Notes: a model not told the origin generated them from the sequence alone. Shown: positions 1 through 10,065, counted from the first letter of the stretch. The stretch: DNA of 64,000 nt from Haemophilus haemolyticus (GCF_001679045.1 NZ_LYCK01000014.1:1-64000), one strand, 5' to 3'. Numbers and translations are program-made.

Positions 1-25
1 TACATTGTTAAAGAGCAAAATAAAG

Positions 26-102
26 TGGTCGGCGAGATAGGATTTGAACCTACGACCCACTGGTCCCAAACCAGTTGCGCTACCAAGCTGCGCTACTCGC
101 CG
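26..102 (-). tRNA. tRNA-Pro (anticodon TGG)
   Basis: 77-nt cloverleaf on the minus strand with encoded CCA (complement of 26-28). The anticodon loop reads TTTGGGA, giving anticodon TGG. Last gene of an Arg-His-Pro tRNA operon read toward position 1. Confidence 0.96.
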
Positions 103-123
103 TCAGATCTTATAAAGATAAGA

Positions 124-200
124 TGGGGTGGCTAATGGGATTCGAACCCACGACAACTGGAATCACAATCCAGGGCTCTACCAACTGAGCTATAGCCACC
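124..200 (-). tRNA. tRNA-His (anticodon GTG)
   Basis: 77-nt cloverleaf on the minus strand with anticodon GTG and encoded CCA. The extra 5' G that pairs with C73, typical of tRNA-His, is present (5' GGTGGCTA, 3' TAGCCACCCCA). Middle gene of the operon. Confidence 0.96.
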
Positions 201-225
201 ATTAAAAGTTGTTATTGCACTGACC

Positions 226-302
<77 letters not shown>

Positions 303-326
303 GTTATTGCGTCGTTGCGGAGGCGT

Positions 327-355
327 ATATTAATGATTTAATAAAACCTTGTCTA
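327..355 (-). promoter_or_regulatory. sigma70 promoter of the Arg-His-Pro tRNA operon
   Basis: Read on the minus strand: -35 TAGACA (complement of 350-355), 17-nt spacer, -10 TAATAT (complement of 327-332). It is followed by a GC-rich discriminator (ACGCCTCCGC), as expected for stringently controlled stable RNA promoters. Confidence 0.8.
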
Positions 356-450
356 GCACTTTTTGAAAAAAAATGTTTGAGCGATAGTTTTTTATTCAGT
401 TTGTTTAAAATTCACTATTTTTTCGACTATTTTTACAACTTAGCAAATCA

Positions 451-2586
451 TTATATATGTTGAATCATCCAACAATTATGAATTTGTTTATTACGTTCAA
501 AATCTAGCGGTAACGTTTTATGCGAAATTTCTACCGTACTTAAACCTAATTCTTCCAACGCAACTAAATTCATTTTGAATCCACGTTTATTATTCGAAAA
601 AACAATTGTACCATTATTCGACAAAACTCGTTTTAAATTGCTCATCAATTTCACATGATCTCGTTGAACATCCCAACTCTCTTCCATACGTTTAGAATTC
701 GAAAACGTCGGTGGATCCACAAATATTAAATCAAATTGACGATCACATTTTTCTAGCCATTGAAGGCAATCTGCTTGAATTAATTTATGTTGTTTACCTT
801 CAATATCATTCAAGATAAGATTTTGCTCCGCCCAATTAAGATAAGTATTTGACATATCAACGGTCGTTGTCGATTTAGCGCCACCAAGTGCCGCATAAAC
901 AGTTGCTGAGCCGGTATAAGCAAATAAATTTAAGAAATCTTTACCTCTTGCCAACTCACCAATCATTTTTCTTGTTAAACGGTGATCTAAGAATAAGCCA
1001 GTATCTAAATAATCTGTCAAATTTACCCAAAGTTGCGCGCCATATTCATTCACATAAAAGTATTCACCTTTATTGGCTAATTTCTCATATTGGTTAGTAC
1101 CTTTTTGTTTCTGACGAACTTTGAGGATCAACTTATTCGTTTCGACACCTGTAACGTGCAAAGTTGCAGTAACCGCATCTAATAAACGTTGACGCGCTTT
1201 ATTTTCATCAATATTTTTCGGCGCTGCATATTCTTGCACAACAATGTAATCAGCATAACGATCGACGGCTAAATTATATTCAGGCAAATCGGCATCATAT
1301 AAACGATAAGCGTCTAATCCTTGTTGCTTTGCCCATTTACTAATTTTCTTAATATTTTTTTGTAATCGATTAGCAAAATCGGTTGCAATTTCCGAAGTGC
1401 GGTTAAATTCTAGTTCATTTTCAGCTGTAATTTCGTCAGATTTTCGTTCTGAAACTTGATAATTCTTCTGCACACAATCTAGTGGGCCATTTTTTGCTTT
1501 AAACTGTCGGCTGGCACGCATTCTCAAACAATCAAGCAATGTGGATTCGCTACTAAAAACAGAAACATTCCAACCACAAAATTCTTTTTTAAGTCGTTGC
1601 CCAAATACAGAATAGAGCGCGATTAAAGCTGGTGTTGTGCCTAAACGTTCCCCATAAGGTGGATTACAGATAACCGTACCAACTTCATTTAAACGAAGAT
1701 TTTTCAACGCTGCAACATCACCTTGTTGCCATTTAATTAAATGTGAAACGCCTGCATTTTGTGCATTTTTCTGCGCCTTTTTTAATACGCGGTGATCGAG
1801 ATCAAATCCATAAAAGTGCGGTTGAAGTTCACTTTGTTTTTCTTCTGCTAATTCAATCGCTTCATTTTTTACTTTTTCCCAAGCCGATTGATTATGCGCT
1901 TTCCAAAAATCAAATCCCCAATGTAAACGATAAAGTTGCGGCGCAATTTTGGCTTCCATTTGTGCCGCTTCAATTAAAAGCGTGCCTGACCCACACATTG
2001 GATCTACTAATGGAGAACCAGCCTGCCAACCGGAACGCATAACAATTGCTGCCGCTAGAGTTTCACGTAAAGGCGCTTGACCGGCATCCTCACGATAGCC
2101 TCGCAAATGTAATGCATCCCCACTTAAATCTAAAGAAATCACTAAATTTTCACGATTCAAATAAGCATGGATACGCACGTCCGGCTGAATTTTATCTACA
2201 TCAGGGCGAGTTTTACCTTGACGTTCAAAGTAATCGACAATTCCATCTTTAACGCGCATCGCACCAAATTGAGTATGACGAATTTCTTGGTTGGTTCCAT
2301 TAAAATCTACAAAGAATGTAACTCGTTCATCAAATTGCGCTAACCAATTAAAGCCTGAAACAGCCGCATAAAGATCCAAATCACTGTAAATTTTGGTTTC
2401 AATCAAAGGAAATAAAATGCGTGAAGCAAGACGTGACCAAAGCAAAGTGCGGTATAAAGTTTCGTCATCTGCTTGATAATGAACGCCACCTTGAACCACT
2501 TTTGCCTCTTGCGCACCAAGTTCAGTGAGTTCAACTTTTAATAATTCTTCAAAGCCACGAGAAGTCGTTGAAAATAATTGTTTCAT
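451..2586 (-). CDS. rlmL: bifunctional 23S rRNA methyltransferase RlmKL
   Basis: 711 aa, the size of the fused RlmKL enzyme. It makes m2G2445 (RlmL half) and m7G2069 (RlmK half) in 23S rRNA, using SAM in the cytoplasm. A THUMP-like N-terminal region (about residues 45-155) is followed by the first Rossmann methyltransferase, with a SAM loop at DPMCGSG (195-201) and catalytic NPPY (308-311). The second methyltransferase carries FLNLFAYTG near residue 550 and DPPTF at about 624. It lies alone between two tRNA loci on the same strand, and its ribosome binding site is weak. Family assignment is firm; the modified positions are taken from E. coli. Confidence 0.95.
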   Translation of the reverse strand: MKQLFSTTSRGFEELLKVELTELGAQEAKVVQGGVHYQADDETLYRTLLWSRLASRILFPLIETKIYSDLDLYAAVSGFNWLAQFDERVTFFVDFNGTNQEIRHTQFGAMRVKDGIVDYFERQGKTRPDVDKIQPDVRIHAYLNRENLVISLDLSGDALHLRGYREDAGQAPLRETLAAAIVMRSGWQAGSPLVDPMCGSGTLLIEAAQMEAKIAPQLYRLHWGFDFWKAHNQSAWEKVKNEAIELAEEKQSELQPHFYGFDLDHRVLKKAQKNAQNAGVSHLIKWQQGDVAALKNLRLNEVGTVICNPPYGERLGTTPALIALYSVFGQRLKKEFCGWNVSVFSSESTLLDCLRMRASRQFKAKNGPLDCVQKNYQVSERKSDEITAENELEFNRTSEIATDFANRLQKNIKKISKWAKQQGLDAYRLYDADLPEYNLAVDRYADYIVVQEYAAPKNIDENKARQRLLDAVTATLHVTGVETNKLILKVRQKQKGTNQYEKLANKGEYFYVNEYGAQLWVNLTDYLDTGLFLDHRLTRKMIGELARGKDFLNLFAYTGSATVYAALGGAKSTTTVDMSNTYLNWAEQNLILNDIEGKQHKLIQADCLQWLEKCDRQFDLIFVDPPTFSNSKRMEESWDVQRDHVKLMSNLKRVLSNNGTIVFSNNKRGFKMNLVALEELGLSTVEISHKTLPLDFERNKQIHNCWMIQHI

Positions 2587-2670
2587 TTAGGTACCGATTT
2601 TGAAAATTTTGAGGGATTATAGCATAGAAAAAGATGATCTAATTGAGATCATCATAGCGAGTTAAACTGT

Positions 2671-2707
2671 AAAAAGAAAAGCCCTGATTTTCTTAAATCA
2701 GGGCTTT
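2671..2707 (-). terminator. rho-independent terminator after tRNA-fMet
   Basis: On the minus strand, a stem pairs AAAGCCCTGATTT with AAATCAGGGCTTT around a short loop, followed by a T-rich tail. It lies 10 nt past the initiator tRNA. Confidence 0.85.
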
Positions 2708-2716
2708 AGAATTTGT

Positions 2717-2793
2717 TGGTTGCGGGGGCCGGATTTGAACCGACGGCCTTCGGGTTATGAGCCCGACGAGCTACCAAGCTGCTCCACCCCGCG
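2717..2793 (-). tRNA. initiator tRNA-fMet (anticodon CAT)
   Basis: 77-nt cloverleaf with loop CTCATAA and encoded CCA. It begins CGCGGGG and has the unpaired C1-A72 end and the G-rich anticodon stem (CGGG/CCCG) that mark initiator tRNA. Single-gene unit with its own promoter and terminator. Confidence 0.96.
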
Positions 2794-2806
2794 TCTGATG
2801 TGGTGC

Positions 2807-2835
2807 ACTATACGCTATTAATATTTTTTTGCAAG
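2807..2835 (-). promoter_or_regulatory. promoter of tRNA-fMet
   Basis: Minus strand: -35 TTGCAA (complement of 2829-2834), 16-nt spacer, -10 TATAGT (complement of 2807-2812), ending 13 nt before the mature tRNA 5' end. Confidence 0.7.
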
Positions 2836-2978
2836 AATTAAACAAAAGTTTATGTTTCATTTGTTAATAAAATGTTCAATGTGAGTTTTTATTAATCAGC
2901 TTGACTAAATAACACTGGTCGTTTGGAATGATTTTTGATAGCGTATGCAGCCTTATTTAAGCTTATTTAGGATTAAAA

Positions 2979-4091
2979 ATGTCAGTTCGAAAATTTTTCT
3001 CACTAAAAACATTTTCTATTGCAGTGACAACCGCACTTTTAGTTGCCTGTGGTTCTTCTAATACAACAAAAACTCAAATTCCCACCACCTCAAATGGCAG
3101 CGATCCTCAACAATTTGGTGCGAAATATTCGGGTCGTAATTATCAACAAGCTGTGTTTATGCCTGTTTCTCAAGTTGAAAACCAAAGTGCGGTCATTAAT
3201 CAGGGTGATTTTTTAACGCAACTTTCGAATGTACAAAGTTATTCAAGCAAACTATCTGATCGTTTCTATGGCAACTATGAAAAAATTACGAATTGGGTGC
3301 TTTCTGGCGCCAATGTAAGTGAGCTTTCTAAATTTGGCATTAACCCGCAAATTATGCGTGGTTTCGATGGATATCAAAATGTTTTGATGACAGGCTACTA
3401 CTCTCCTGTCCTTCATGCACGCCGTTCACCACAAGGTCAATTCCAAAATCCAATTTATCGTATGCCAGCAAATAAACGTTTTAGCCGAGCGCAAATCTAT
3501 GCCGGAGCATTAGCGGGTCAAGGATTAGAATTAGCGTATAGTGATTCCATGTTAGAGAACTTTTTACTTGGGGTACAAGGCAGCGGCTATGTAGATTTTG
3601 GTGATGGCAACCTTAATTACTTCGCTTATGCAGGACAAAATGGCTTTCCTTATACCGCTGTTGGGCGTTTATTAGTTGAAGATGGTGAAGTACCAAAAGA
3701 GAAAATGTCTATTCAAGCAATTCGTGAATGGGGCAATCGCAATCCCTCTCGCGTACAAAGTTTGTTAGAACGTAATTCTTCTTATGTCTTCTTTAAAAAT
3801 GATCCGAGTGGCAAAGTAAAAGGTTCTGCAGGCGTACCACTTGTACCAATGGCATCAGTAGCATCAGATCGTAGCGTTGTACCATCTGGTACTGTTCTTT
3901 TAGTCGAAGTGCCTGACATTGATAATAACGGAAACTGGCTTGGCACACACAAATTACATTTAATGGTTGCACTTGATGTGGGCGGTGCGGTGAAAGGCCA
4001 CCACTTTGACTTATATCGCGGCATTGGTGATCAAGCAGGTCATATTGCAGGATTATCTAAACACTATGGTCGAGTATGGGTGTTGCAATAA
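2979..4091 (+). CDS. mltA: membrane-bound lytic murein transglycosylase A
   Basis: 370 aa. Cleaves peptidoglycan glycan strands to 1,6-anhydro-muropeptides and is anchored to the inner face of the outer membrane. The N terminus has a basic stretch, a hydrophobic core and a lipobox ending LLVAC, with the lipidated Cys at residue 24. The C-terminal region holds the MltA/3D barrel, including MASVASDRSVVPSGTVLLVE and a later ALDVGGAVKG segment that carries the expected Asp. The stop codon overlaps the next gene's start (TAATG), suggesting translational coupling with tcdA. Length fits the family. Confidence 0.93.
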   Translation: MSVRKFFSLKTFSIAVTTALLVACGSSNTTKTQIPTTSNGSDPQQFGAKYSGRNYQQAVFMPVSQVENQSAVINQGDFLTQLSNVQSYSSKLSDRFYGNYEKITNWVLSGANVSELSKFGINPQIMRGFDGYQNVLMTGYYSPVLHARRSPQGQFQNPIYRMPANKRFSRAQIYAGALAGQGLELAYSDSMLENFLLGVQGSGYVDFGDGNLNYFAYAGQNGFPYTAVGRLLVEDGEVPKEKMSIQAIREWGNRNPSRVQSLLERNSSYVFFKNDPSGKVKGSAGVPLVPMASVASDRSVVPSGTVLLVEVPDIDNNGNWLGTHKLHLMVALDVGGAVKGHHFDLYRGIGDQAGHIAGLSKHYGRVWVLQ

Positions 4092-4861
4092 TGGCGCCAG
4101 TGGACAATTATGAACAGCGATTTGGCGGTATCGGTCGACTTTATACACCTGATGGACTCGCGCGCTTACGCCAAGCTCATATTTGCGTAATAGGCATTGG
4201 AGGCGTGGGTTCTTGGGTCGTAGAGGCCTTAGCACGTTCAGGCGTTGGTGAACTAACATTAATTGATATGGATGATATTTGTGTCACAAATATCAATCGC
4301 CAACTTCCTGCGATGAGCGGCACAATCGGCAAATTAAAAACTGAAGTCATGTCAGAGCGGGTAAAATTAATTAATCCAGAATGTACCATCAATATTATTG
4401 ATGATTTTATCTCGCCAGAGAATCAATCGGATTATCTCAACCGAGGCTATGACTATGTGATTGATGCCATTGACAATGTGAAAACTAAAGCGTCGCTGAT
4501 TACTTATTGTAAACGTAACAAAATTAATGTGATTACTATTGGCGGTGCTGGCGGTCAAACTGATCCAACCCAAATTCAAATTGCCGATCTCAGTAAAACC
4601 ATTCAGGATCCGCTCCTCGCCAAAGTGCGCTCAGTTTTACGCAAGGATTACAATTTCAGTCAAAATCCAAAGCGTAAATTTAGTATCGATGCGGTATTTT
4701 CAACACAACCTCTAATATTCCCACAAATGACAGAAGGCTGTTCTATTTCTGCCACAATGAATTGCGCAAATGGGTTTGGTGCAGCCACGATGATTACAGC
4801 AACCTTTGGTTTTTTTGCGGTGTCACGTGTAATAGATAAATTACTAAAGAAAAAATCTTAA
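4091..4861 (+). CDS. tcdA: tRNA threonylcarbamoyladenosine dehydratase TcdA
   Basis: 256 aa from the ATG at 4091; an in-frame ATG at 4076 would add five residues inside mltA. TcdA is an E1-like enzyme that uses ATP to cyclise t6A37 of tRNAs to ct6A. The nucleotide-binding loop GIGGVGSWV lies near the N terminus, followed by DMDDICVTNINRQ (adenylation site) and DAIDNVKTKA. GAGGQTDPTQIQ and the C-terminal GFGAATMITATFGF are characteristic of TcdA/CsdL. The start overlaps the mltA stop by one base (TAATG). A hairpin terminator follows. Confidence 0.93.
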   Translation: MAPVDNYEQRFGGIGRLYTPDGLARLRQAHICVIGIGGVGSWVVEALARSGVGELTLIDMDDICVTNINRQLPAMSGTIGKLKTEVMSERVKLINPECTINIIDDFISPENQSDYLNRGYDYVIDAIDNVKTKASLITYCKRNKINVITIGGAGGQTDPTQIQIADLSKTIQDPLLAKVRSVLRKDYNFSQNPKRKFSIDAVFSTQPLIFPQMTEGCSISATMNCANGFGAATMITATFGFFAVSRVIDKLLKKKS

Positions 4862-4871
4862 TCACCTCTTG

Positions 4872-4905
4872 AAAATGCACATTGACCATAAATGTGCATT
4901 TTTTA
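4872..4905 (+). terminator. terminator of mltA-tcdA
   Basis: The stem AAATGCACAT / ATGTGCATTT is followed by a run of T residues, 11 nt after the tcdA stop codon. Confidence 0.8.
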
Positions 4906-5038
4906 TCGAATGAAACCTATTTACTTTGAAAATGAAAAATTTTCTCTCGCGTTCTCTATAAAATCGTTGCAATTTATATAAAAAGGCGTACTCTTTTTCC
5001 CTTTGAGAATTATTACCAACACGTAAGGAAACAGAAAT

Positions 5039-6061
5039 ATGAAAAAACTTTTAAAAATTAGCGCCATTTCTGCCGCACTTTTAAGTGCGCCAATGATGGC
5101 TAATGCCGATGTATTGGCATCAGTAAAACCTTTAGGCTTTATTGTTTCATCTATTGCTGATGGTGTAACTGGTACACAAGTCCTTGTTCCTGCAGGCGCC
5201 TCTCCGCATGACTACAATTTGAAATTATCTGATATTCAAAAAGTAAAATCAGCAGATTTAGTTGTGTGGATTGGTGAAGATGTTGATTCATTCTTAGACA
5301 AGCCAATTAGCCAAATTGAACGTAAAAAAGTGATTACCATTGCCGATCTTGCGGATGTTGAACCTTTATTAAGCAAAGCTCACCACGAGCATTTCCATGA
5401 AGATGGCGATCACGATCATAAACATGAGCATGAGCACAAACACGAACATAAACACGATCACGAACATGAACACAGCCATGATCATAAGCACGAGCATGAA
5501 CATCACGACCATGACCACGATCACCATGATCATGACGAAGGTTTAACAACAAACTGGCATGTTTGGTATTCTCCAGCTATCAGCAAAATTGTTGCACAAA
5601 AAGTAGCGGATAAATTAACGGCACAATTCCCAGATAAAAAGGATTTGATTGCTCAAAATCTTTCAGATTTTAACCGCACTTTGGCAGAACAAGGTGAAAA
5701 AATCACAGCACAACTTGCGAACGTTAAAGATAAAGGTTTCTACGTTTTCCACGATGCTTACGGTTATTTCAACGATGCTTATGGTTTAAAACAAACGGGT
5801 TACTTCACCATCAATCCATTAGTAGCACCGGGTGCAAAAACTTTAGCGCACATTAAAGAAGAAATCGCAGAACATAAAGTAAATTGCTTATTCGCAGAAC
5901 CTCAATTTACGCCGAAAGTGATTGAATCTTTAGCACAAAATACTAAAGTCAATGTAGGACAACTCGATCCAATTGGCGATAAAGTCAATTTAGGCAAAAA
6001 TTCTTATGCAACATTCTTGCAATCTACCGCAGATAGTTACATGGAATGTTTAGCTAAATAA
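5039..6061 (+). CDS. znuA: zinc ABC transporter periplasmic binding protein ZnuA
   Basis: 340 aa. Captures Zn2+ in the periplasm for the ZnuBC importer, whose genes are not in this window. It has a Sec signal peptide (cleavage after about residue 23, ANA) and the cluster A-I binding-protein fold. His at 57 in GASPHDY is an expected zinc ligand, with further ligands in WHVWYSP (about 173) and VFHDAYGYF. Residues 115-166 are a long His/Asp/Glu loop, the ZnuA-type metal-collecting insertion, here unusually long. I could not find a convincing Zur palindrome upstream. It is followed by a terminator built from paired uptake sequences. Confidence 0.95.
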   Translation: MKKLLKISAISAALLSAPMMANADVLASVKPLGFIVSSIADGVTGTQVLVPAGASPHDYNLKLSDIQKVKSADLVVWIGEDVDSFLDKPISQIERKKVITIADLADVEPLLSKAHHEHFHEDGDHDHKHEHEHKHEHKHDHEHEHSHDHKHEHEHHDHDHDHHDHDEGLTTNWHVWYSPAISKIVAQKVADKLTAQFPDKKDLIAQNLSDFNRTLAEQGEKITAQLANVKDKGFYVFHDAYGYFNDAYGLKQTGYFTINPLVAPGAKTLAHIKEEIAEHKVNCLFAEPQFTPKVIESLAQNTKVNVGQLDPIGDKVNLGKNSYATFLQSTADSYMECLAK

Positions 6062-6076
6062 ACCTTTCTAAAAACA

Positions 6077-6110
6077 ATGACCGCACATAAAAGTGCGGTC
6101 ATTTTCTTTT
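6077..6110. terminator. bidirectional terminator with USS-derived stem
   Basis: The stem ATGACCGCAC / GTGCGGTCAT around ATAAAA is followed by TTTTCTTTT. It contains an AAGTGCGGT uptake sequence at 6091-6099 and sits between convergent znuA and the DUF2301 gene. Confidence 0.75.
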
Positions 6111-6617
6111 CTAAATTTGATATTTTGTTTTGTCTCCAATATCAAAATGCAAAGGCATTCGCCATTTTTGTATCGCTAAAACTAAAAGTAATACGCCAGA
6201 AATAATAGAAAAAATGCGTAATGCGATAAGATTATTTAACACCCATGAAAACCACAAGCAAGCCACAAATATCGGCTGTAAATTTAGCAAAGGCACGCGG
6301 AAACAAAAATATTCTTTAAAACACAAACCACCTAAAGTAAGTAACGCACCGCCAAGGGCCAAAGCGGGATAATGATTAATATAAAAAAGTAATCCTATCC
6401 AAGTAGCAAATTGAAACAGCAATCGGAAGGATTTGAGATAAATATGTAATGAAGAGGAACAGCAAGTTGTCGCAATTAATATAAATGTGAGCGATAAATC
6501 TGGATACCAACTCATGGCAAGAATAGCCAACGCAGCTATCACAAAGCCGGAACGATAGATAATGACAGTCAGATTATCTAAAAAATCCATCGGGGATTTA
6601 ACATGTGGATCAGCCAT
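6111..6617 (-). CDS. DUF2301 family integral membrane protein
   Basis: 168 aa with five or six hydrophobic segments (for example VIIYRSGFVIAALAILAM, LFQFATWIGLLFYI, VACLWFSWVLNNLIAL, FSIISGVLLLVLAI), so a polytopic inner membrane protein. The sequence resembles the DUF2301 family of unknown function. Two adjacent Cys residues follow the second segment (ATTCCSSS). The gene is convergent with znuA and lies downstream of mpl on the same strand, separated from it by a hairpin, so it is probably its own unit. No function can be assigned. Confidence 0.75.
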   Translation of the reverse strand: MADPHVKSPMDFLDNLTVIIYRSGFVIAALAILAMSWYPDLSLTFILIATTCCSSSLHIYLKSFRLLFQFATWIGLLFYINHYPALALGGALLTLGGLCFKEYFCFRVPLLNLQPIFVACLWFSWVLNNLIALRIFSIISGVLLLVLAIQKWRMPLHFDIGDKTKYQI

Positions 6618-6676
6618 TCTACAAAGATTCCTTTTATAAATTACAAATTAAAAATAGATGTTACGCCAACTCAATA

Positions 6677-6722
6677 AAAAGTGCGGTCAACCTAAAAACA
6701 TTTTCTAAATTAACCGCACTTT
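6677..6722 (-). terminator. terminator of mpl made of two inverted USS
   Basis: Minus strand: AAAGTGCGGTTAA and the complementary TTGACCGCACTTTTT flank an AT-rich loop directly after the mpl stop. Two uptake sequences in inverted orientation form the stem. Confidence 0.7.
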
Positions 6723-6724
6723 GA

Positions 6725-8086
6725 TTATTTCTGTTTAAGCTTATCAAGAATTTTTTGATGAATGCCACCAAAACTGCCGTTAGACATCACCAAAATATGA
6801 TCTGTAGGTTGGGCCTCAGCGACAATCATATCGACTAATCGATCTAAATTTGCATTCCAATAGGCAGGTTGTACACATTGGTTTGCAATATCTGCCACTT
6901 CCCAAGGAAGTTGTTCTGGTTGAAGCATAAACACTTCATCAGCTCGGCCGAGTGCAGGCGCAATTTCATCTTTATGAACACCCATTTTCATTGTGTTAGA
7001 ACGAGGTTCAAGCACTGCAAGAATTCGCACGCCACCACCCACTTTATCTCGTAAAGCTGTTAGCGTAGCAAGAATAGCTTCTGGATGATGAGCAAAATCA
7101 TCATAAACGGTGATGCCATTAACTTCGCCTTTTACTTCTAAACGACGTTTAGCATTTACAAAAGATCCCAATGCTTTACACGCATCTTCAATAGCCACAC
7201 CCGCATGATGAGCAGCAGCGATCGCCATTAAAGCATTATGCATATTATGTTGTCCGACTACATTCCATTTTACTTCTGCCACTTTTTCACCATGATGGAA
7301 GACCGCAAAATGTGAGGCATCATTTGTAATACGCTCAGCAAACCACTCATTATCTTTGCCTAAAAATTGTTGTTGCGACCAACATCCCAATGCCAAAGTT
7401 TCTTTTGCACTTTGTTCACTCGCCGAACTTAATACCAAGCCACTTGCCGGAATAGTTCGAATCATATGATGAAATTGGCGTTGGATCGCTTTGAGATCAT
7501 CAAAAATATCTGCATGATCAAAACTAATGTTATTTACGATAAGTGTACGCGGATTATAATGAACAAATTTCGAACGTTTATCAAAGAAAGCTGTATCATA
7601 TTCATCAGCTTCAATAACAAAATAAGGGCTATCTCCTAAACGAGCTGAAATGCCAAAATTACCGGCAATTCCGCCGATTAAAAAGCCTGGTTTTAATCCA
7701 TTTTGTTCTAAGATCCACGTTAACATGCCTGTTGTAGTTGTCTTTCCATGCGTACCAGAAACTGCCAATACCCAACGATCTCGCAATAAATGATCATGTA
7801 ACCATTGAGGACCAGATGTGTATTTCAAATTATTTTCCAACACATATTCTACGCAAGGATTTCCACGTTTCATCGCATTACCAATGATTACCATGTCAGG
7901 CGCAGGTTGTAATTGCGCAACATCATAATTTGGAATAATCTGGATGCCTTGCTCTTCTAAAAAAGTGCTCATTGGAGGGTAAACATTAGTATCGGAACCC
8001 GTCACGTGATAGCCCATTTGTTTAGCAATCATCGCCACGCCGCCCATGAATGTGCCACAAATACCTAAGATATGAATATGTTTCAT
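6725..8086 (-). CDS. mpl: UDP-MurNAc:L-Ala-gamma-D-Glu-meso-DAP ligase (murein peptide recycling)
   Basis: 453 aa. Joins recycled tripeptide to UDP-MurNAc using ATP in the cytoplasm, a shortcut into peptidoglycan precursor synthesis. The N-terminal Rossmann domain starts HIHILGICGTFMGG. The Mur ligase P-loop GTHGKTTTTG is at residues 111-120. DEYDTAFFDKRSKF and FDHADIFDD (central domain) and YDDFAHHPEA (C-terminal domain) are Mpl/MurC features. The DEYDTAFFDKRSKF stretch is typical of Mpl rather than MurC. Length fits Mpl. Divergent from the lipoprotein gene at 8250. Confidence 0.95.
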   Translation of the reverse strand: MKHIHILGICGTFMGGVAMIAKQMGYHVTGSDTNVYPPMSTFLEEQGIQIIPNYDVAQLQPAPDMVIIGNAMKRGNPCVEYVLENNLKYTSGPQWLHDHLLRDRWVLAVSGTHGKTTTTGMLTWILEQNGLKPGFLIGGIAGNFGISARLGDSPYFVIEADEYDTAFFDKRSKFVHYNPRTLIVNNISFDHADIFDDLKAIQRQFHHMIRTIPASGLVLSSASEQSAKETLALGCWSQQQFLGKDNEWFAERITNDASHFAVFHHGEKVAEVKWNVVGQHNMHNALMAIAAAHHAGVAIEDACKALGSFVNAKRRLEVKGEVNGITVYDDFAHHPEAILATLTALRDKVGGGVRILAVLEPRSNTMKMGVHKDEIAPALGRADEVFMLQPEQLPWEVADIANQCVQPAYWNANLDRLVDMIVAEAQPTDHILVMSNGSFGGIHQKILDKLKQK

Positions 8087-8163
8087 TGTACTTCTCTACT
8101 TAACTTATTAAGGAAAATGAAAAGTATAATAAAACAACTTCTATGAACTTTCAAAATAAAAGA

Positions 8164-8192
8164 CTGTCATAAAAGCTCACATGGGCTATAAT
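8164..8192 (+). promoter_or_regulatory. putative sigma70 promoter of the lipoprotein gene
   Basis: -35 CTGTCA (8164-8169), 17-nt spacer, perfect -10 TATAAT (8187-8192), 58 nt before the proposed start codon. Confidence 0.6.
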
Positions 8193-8249
8193 TGAGCCTT
8201 TAAAAAACGAGTACAACTTAACTAACAAAATATAATGAAGGAATTTACA

Positions 8250-8801
8250 ATGAAATTTAATAAATCATTTCTTTTCGCAAGTATCATCGCAGGTTCAATT
8301 GCATTAACCGCTTGTAATGATAAAGAAGAAAAAGTAGCAGAAAAACCTGCAGCAACAAAAACTACTCAACCAGCTCAACAAGCAGTACAACCACCTCAAG
8401 TAAAAACTGATGATTTAGTCACTCAAGCAAATGCAGAGTTTCTAAAAGTTGCGAATGTAAAAGTAACAAATGTTTCTGTAACAGATGATTTAAAATCGTT
8501 TTCTATCACTTATGAAATCACAAATTTAAGTGATAAAGCTATTTTAGAAGCGCAATGGTTAACTGTTTATAAAGAAAATAACCAACCATTCTATGTAGCA
8601 AATCTTCCAGCATTACAATTTGGAAAAACAATTGCACCAAAAGCTAGCGAAACAGTAACATTATCAACAACTGAAGAAGCTGTGCTTTCTCAAATTCGCC
8701 CGCACTTGCAACAAGGAAAAAATATCCAAGTAGATATTATCGGGACTTCAGTACATTTTGCTGACGGTTCGAAAGTTGGCTTAGTATCAGAACAAAAATA
8801 A
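8250..8801 (+). CDS. putative lipoprotein of unknown function
   Basis: 183 aa from the ATG at 8250, preceded by GAAGGA seven bases upstream. An in-frame ATG at 8235 overlaps that ribosome binding site and is less likely. The signal sequence ends in a lipobox IALTAC with Cys at residue 22. A low-complexity linker rich in Ala, Thr, Gln and Pro (about residues 30-60) leads to a compact domain of about 115 residues with alternating beta-type patterns (LKSFSITYEITNLSDKAI). Asn follows the Cys, which is compatible with outer membrane sorting. I do not recognise a family with certainty. Monocistronic: own promoter and terminator. Confidence 0.8.
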   Translation: MKFNKSFLFASIIAGSIALTACNDKEEKVAEKPAATKTTQPAQQAVQPPQVKTDDLVTQANAEFLKVANVKVTNVSVTDDLKSFSITYEITNLSDKAILEAQWLTVYKENNQPFYVANLPALQFGKTIAPKASETVTLSTTEEAVLSQIRPHLQQGKNIQVDIIGTSVHFADGSKVGLVSEQK

Positions 8802-8811
8802 TCCTATAAAA

Positions 8812-8839
8812 AACGCCTGTGTAAAACAGGCATTTTTTT
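8812..8839 (+). terminator. terminator of the lipoprotein gene
   Basis: Stem GCCTGT / ACAGGC with a short loop and a run of seven T, starting 11 nt after the stop codon. Confidence 0.8.
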
Positions 8840-8849
8840 ATCCGCACTT

Positions 8850-10037
8850 TTAGGCAATTCGCTCAAATCCAGCTTTTAAATCTGCAATCAATTCATCTAC
8901 ATTTTCAAAGCCAATATGCACACGAATTAATGAACCTGTAAGGTTACGTTTAATATTTGGACGAATATGTGCAATTTCTTCTGGTTGATTACAAAGAATT
9001 AGAGACTCAAATCCTCCCCATGAATAAGCCATAGTGAAAAGTTGAAAATGATCCATGAAATTTGAGACTTGTTCCGATGTCAATCGCTTAGTTAATTCAA
9101 AAGAAAATAAACCGCTACTACCACTAAAGTCTCGTAAAAAGAATTCATGACCAGGGCAACTTGGTAAAGCTGGATGGTACACAGTTTTTACTTCTGGTTG
9201 CTCACTCAACCATTTTGCTACTTTAATACTGCTTTCCTGATGTTGTTTTAATCGTACACCCAATGTGCGAATACCACGAGCGGTCGTATAAGCAGAATCT
9301 GCATCCACCATTTGCCCCATTAAATAGGAGTGTTCTCTAAGTTGATCCCAAGTTCGCGCATTCGCAACAGCAGTACCAATCATAATATCTGAATGACCCA
9401 CTAAATATTTCGTACCCGCTTGAATAGAAATATCAATGTCATGCTCTAACGCTTTAAATAGAACACCTGCCGACCAAGTATTATCAATCATAATCACAAT
9501 ATCAGGGTTCACAGTTCTTGCAACCTTCACAATAGTCGGAATATCTGGAATTTCCATTGTAATAGAACTCGGTGCCTCCAAAAAAAGTACTTTTGTATTC
9601 GGTTGAATAAGCGTTACAATATCAGCACCAATAAGAGGATCGTAATAAGTTGTATCGATCTGCATTTTTTTCAGCACAATATTACAGAAATCTTGGGTTG
9701 GCTCGTAAGCTGCGCCACTCATTAACATATGGTCGCCAGTTTTCACAAAAGAAAGAATCGAATTAGTTACTGCTGCTGCACCACAAGGATAAAGATAACA
9801 ACCTGCCCCTCCTTCCATTTCGCACATTAAATCTTGTAAAGCAAAATGTGTTAGCGTCCCTCTTCTACCATAAAATAATTCGCCTTTTGCTCTATGTTGA
9901 GTAGCGTGTTTTTTATCTTCAATACTGTCAAATACTAATGAAGAAGCTCGCTGTAAAACGGGGTTTACAGATCCTTGTGAAAAGCGTTTTTTACGCCCTG
10001 CATGGACAAATGTTGTTGAGAGATTGTGTTGTTGCAT
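8850..10037 (-). CDS. metC: cystathionine beta-lyase
   Basis: 395 aa. PLP enzyme that converts cystathionine to homocysteine, pyruvate and ammonia in methionine biosynthesis. The N-terminal PLP-family motif YGRRGT is near residue 56. The PLP aspartate is in [10 protein letters not shown] (about 185-194), and the Schiff-base lysine is K210 in [13 protein letters not shown], the same number as in E. coli MetC. Length is normal for MetC. The ATG is preceded by GGTGG. Divergent from the peroxiredoxin gene. Confidence 0.94.
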   Translation of the reverse strand: MQQHNLSTTFVHAGRKKRFSQGSVNPVLQRASSLVFDSIEDKKHATQHRAKGELFYGRRGTLTHFALQDLMCEMEGGAGCYLYPCGAAAVTNSILSFVKTGDHMLMSGAAYEPTQDFCNIVLKKMQIDTTYYDPLIGADIVTLIQPNTKVLFLEAPSSITMEIPDIPTIVKVARTVNPDIVIMIDNTWSAGVLFKALEHDIDISIQAGTKYLVGHSDIMIGTAVANARTWDQLREHSYLMGQMVDADSAYTTARGIRTLGVRLKQHQESSIKVAKWLSEQPEVKTVYHPALPSCPGHEFFLRDFSGSSGLFSFELTKRLTSEQVSNFMDHFQLFTMAYSWGGFESLILCNQPEEIAHIRPNIKRNLTGSLIRVHIGFENVDELIADLKAGFERIA

Positions 10038-10065
10038 ATTTCCACCTTATTTTAGATAAGATTAA

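Noticed and set aside
4906..5038. Zur box upstream of znuA
   Set aside because: AT-rich sequence but no clear TGTTATA-type palindrome could be identified by eye.
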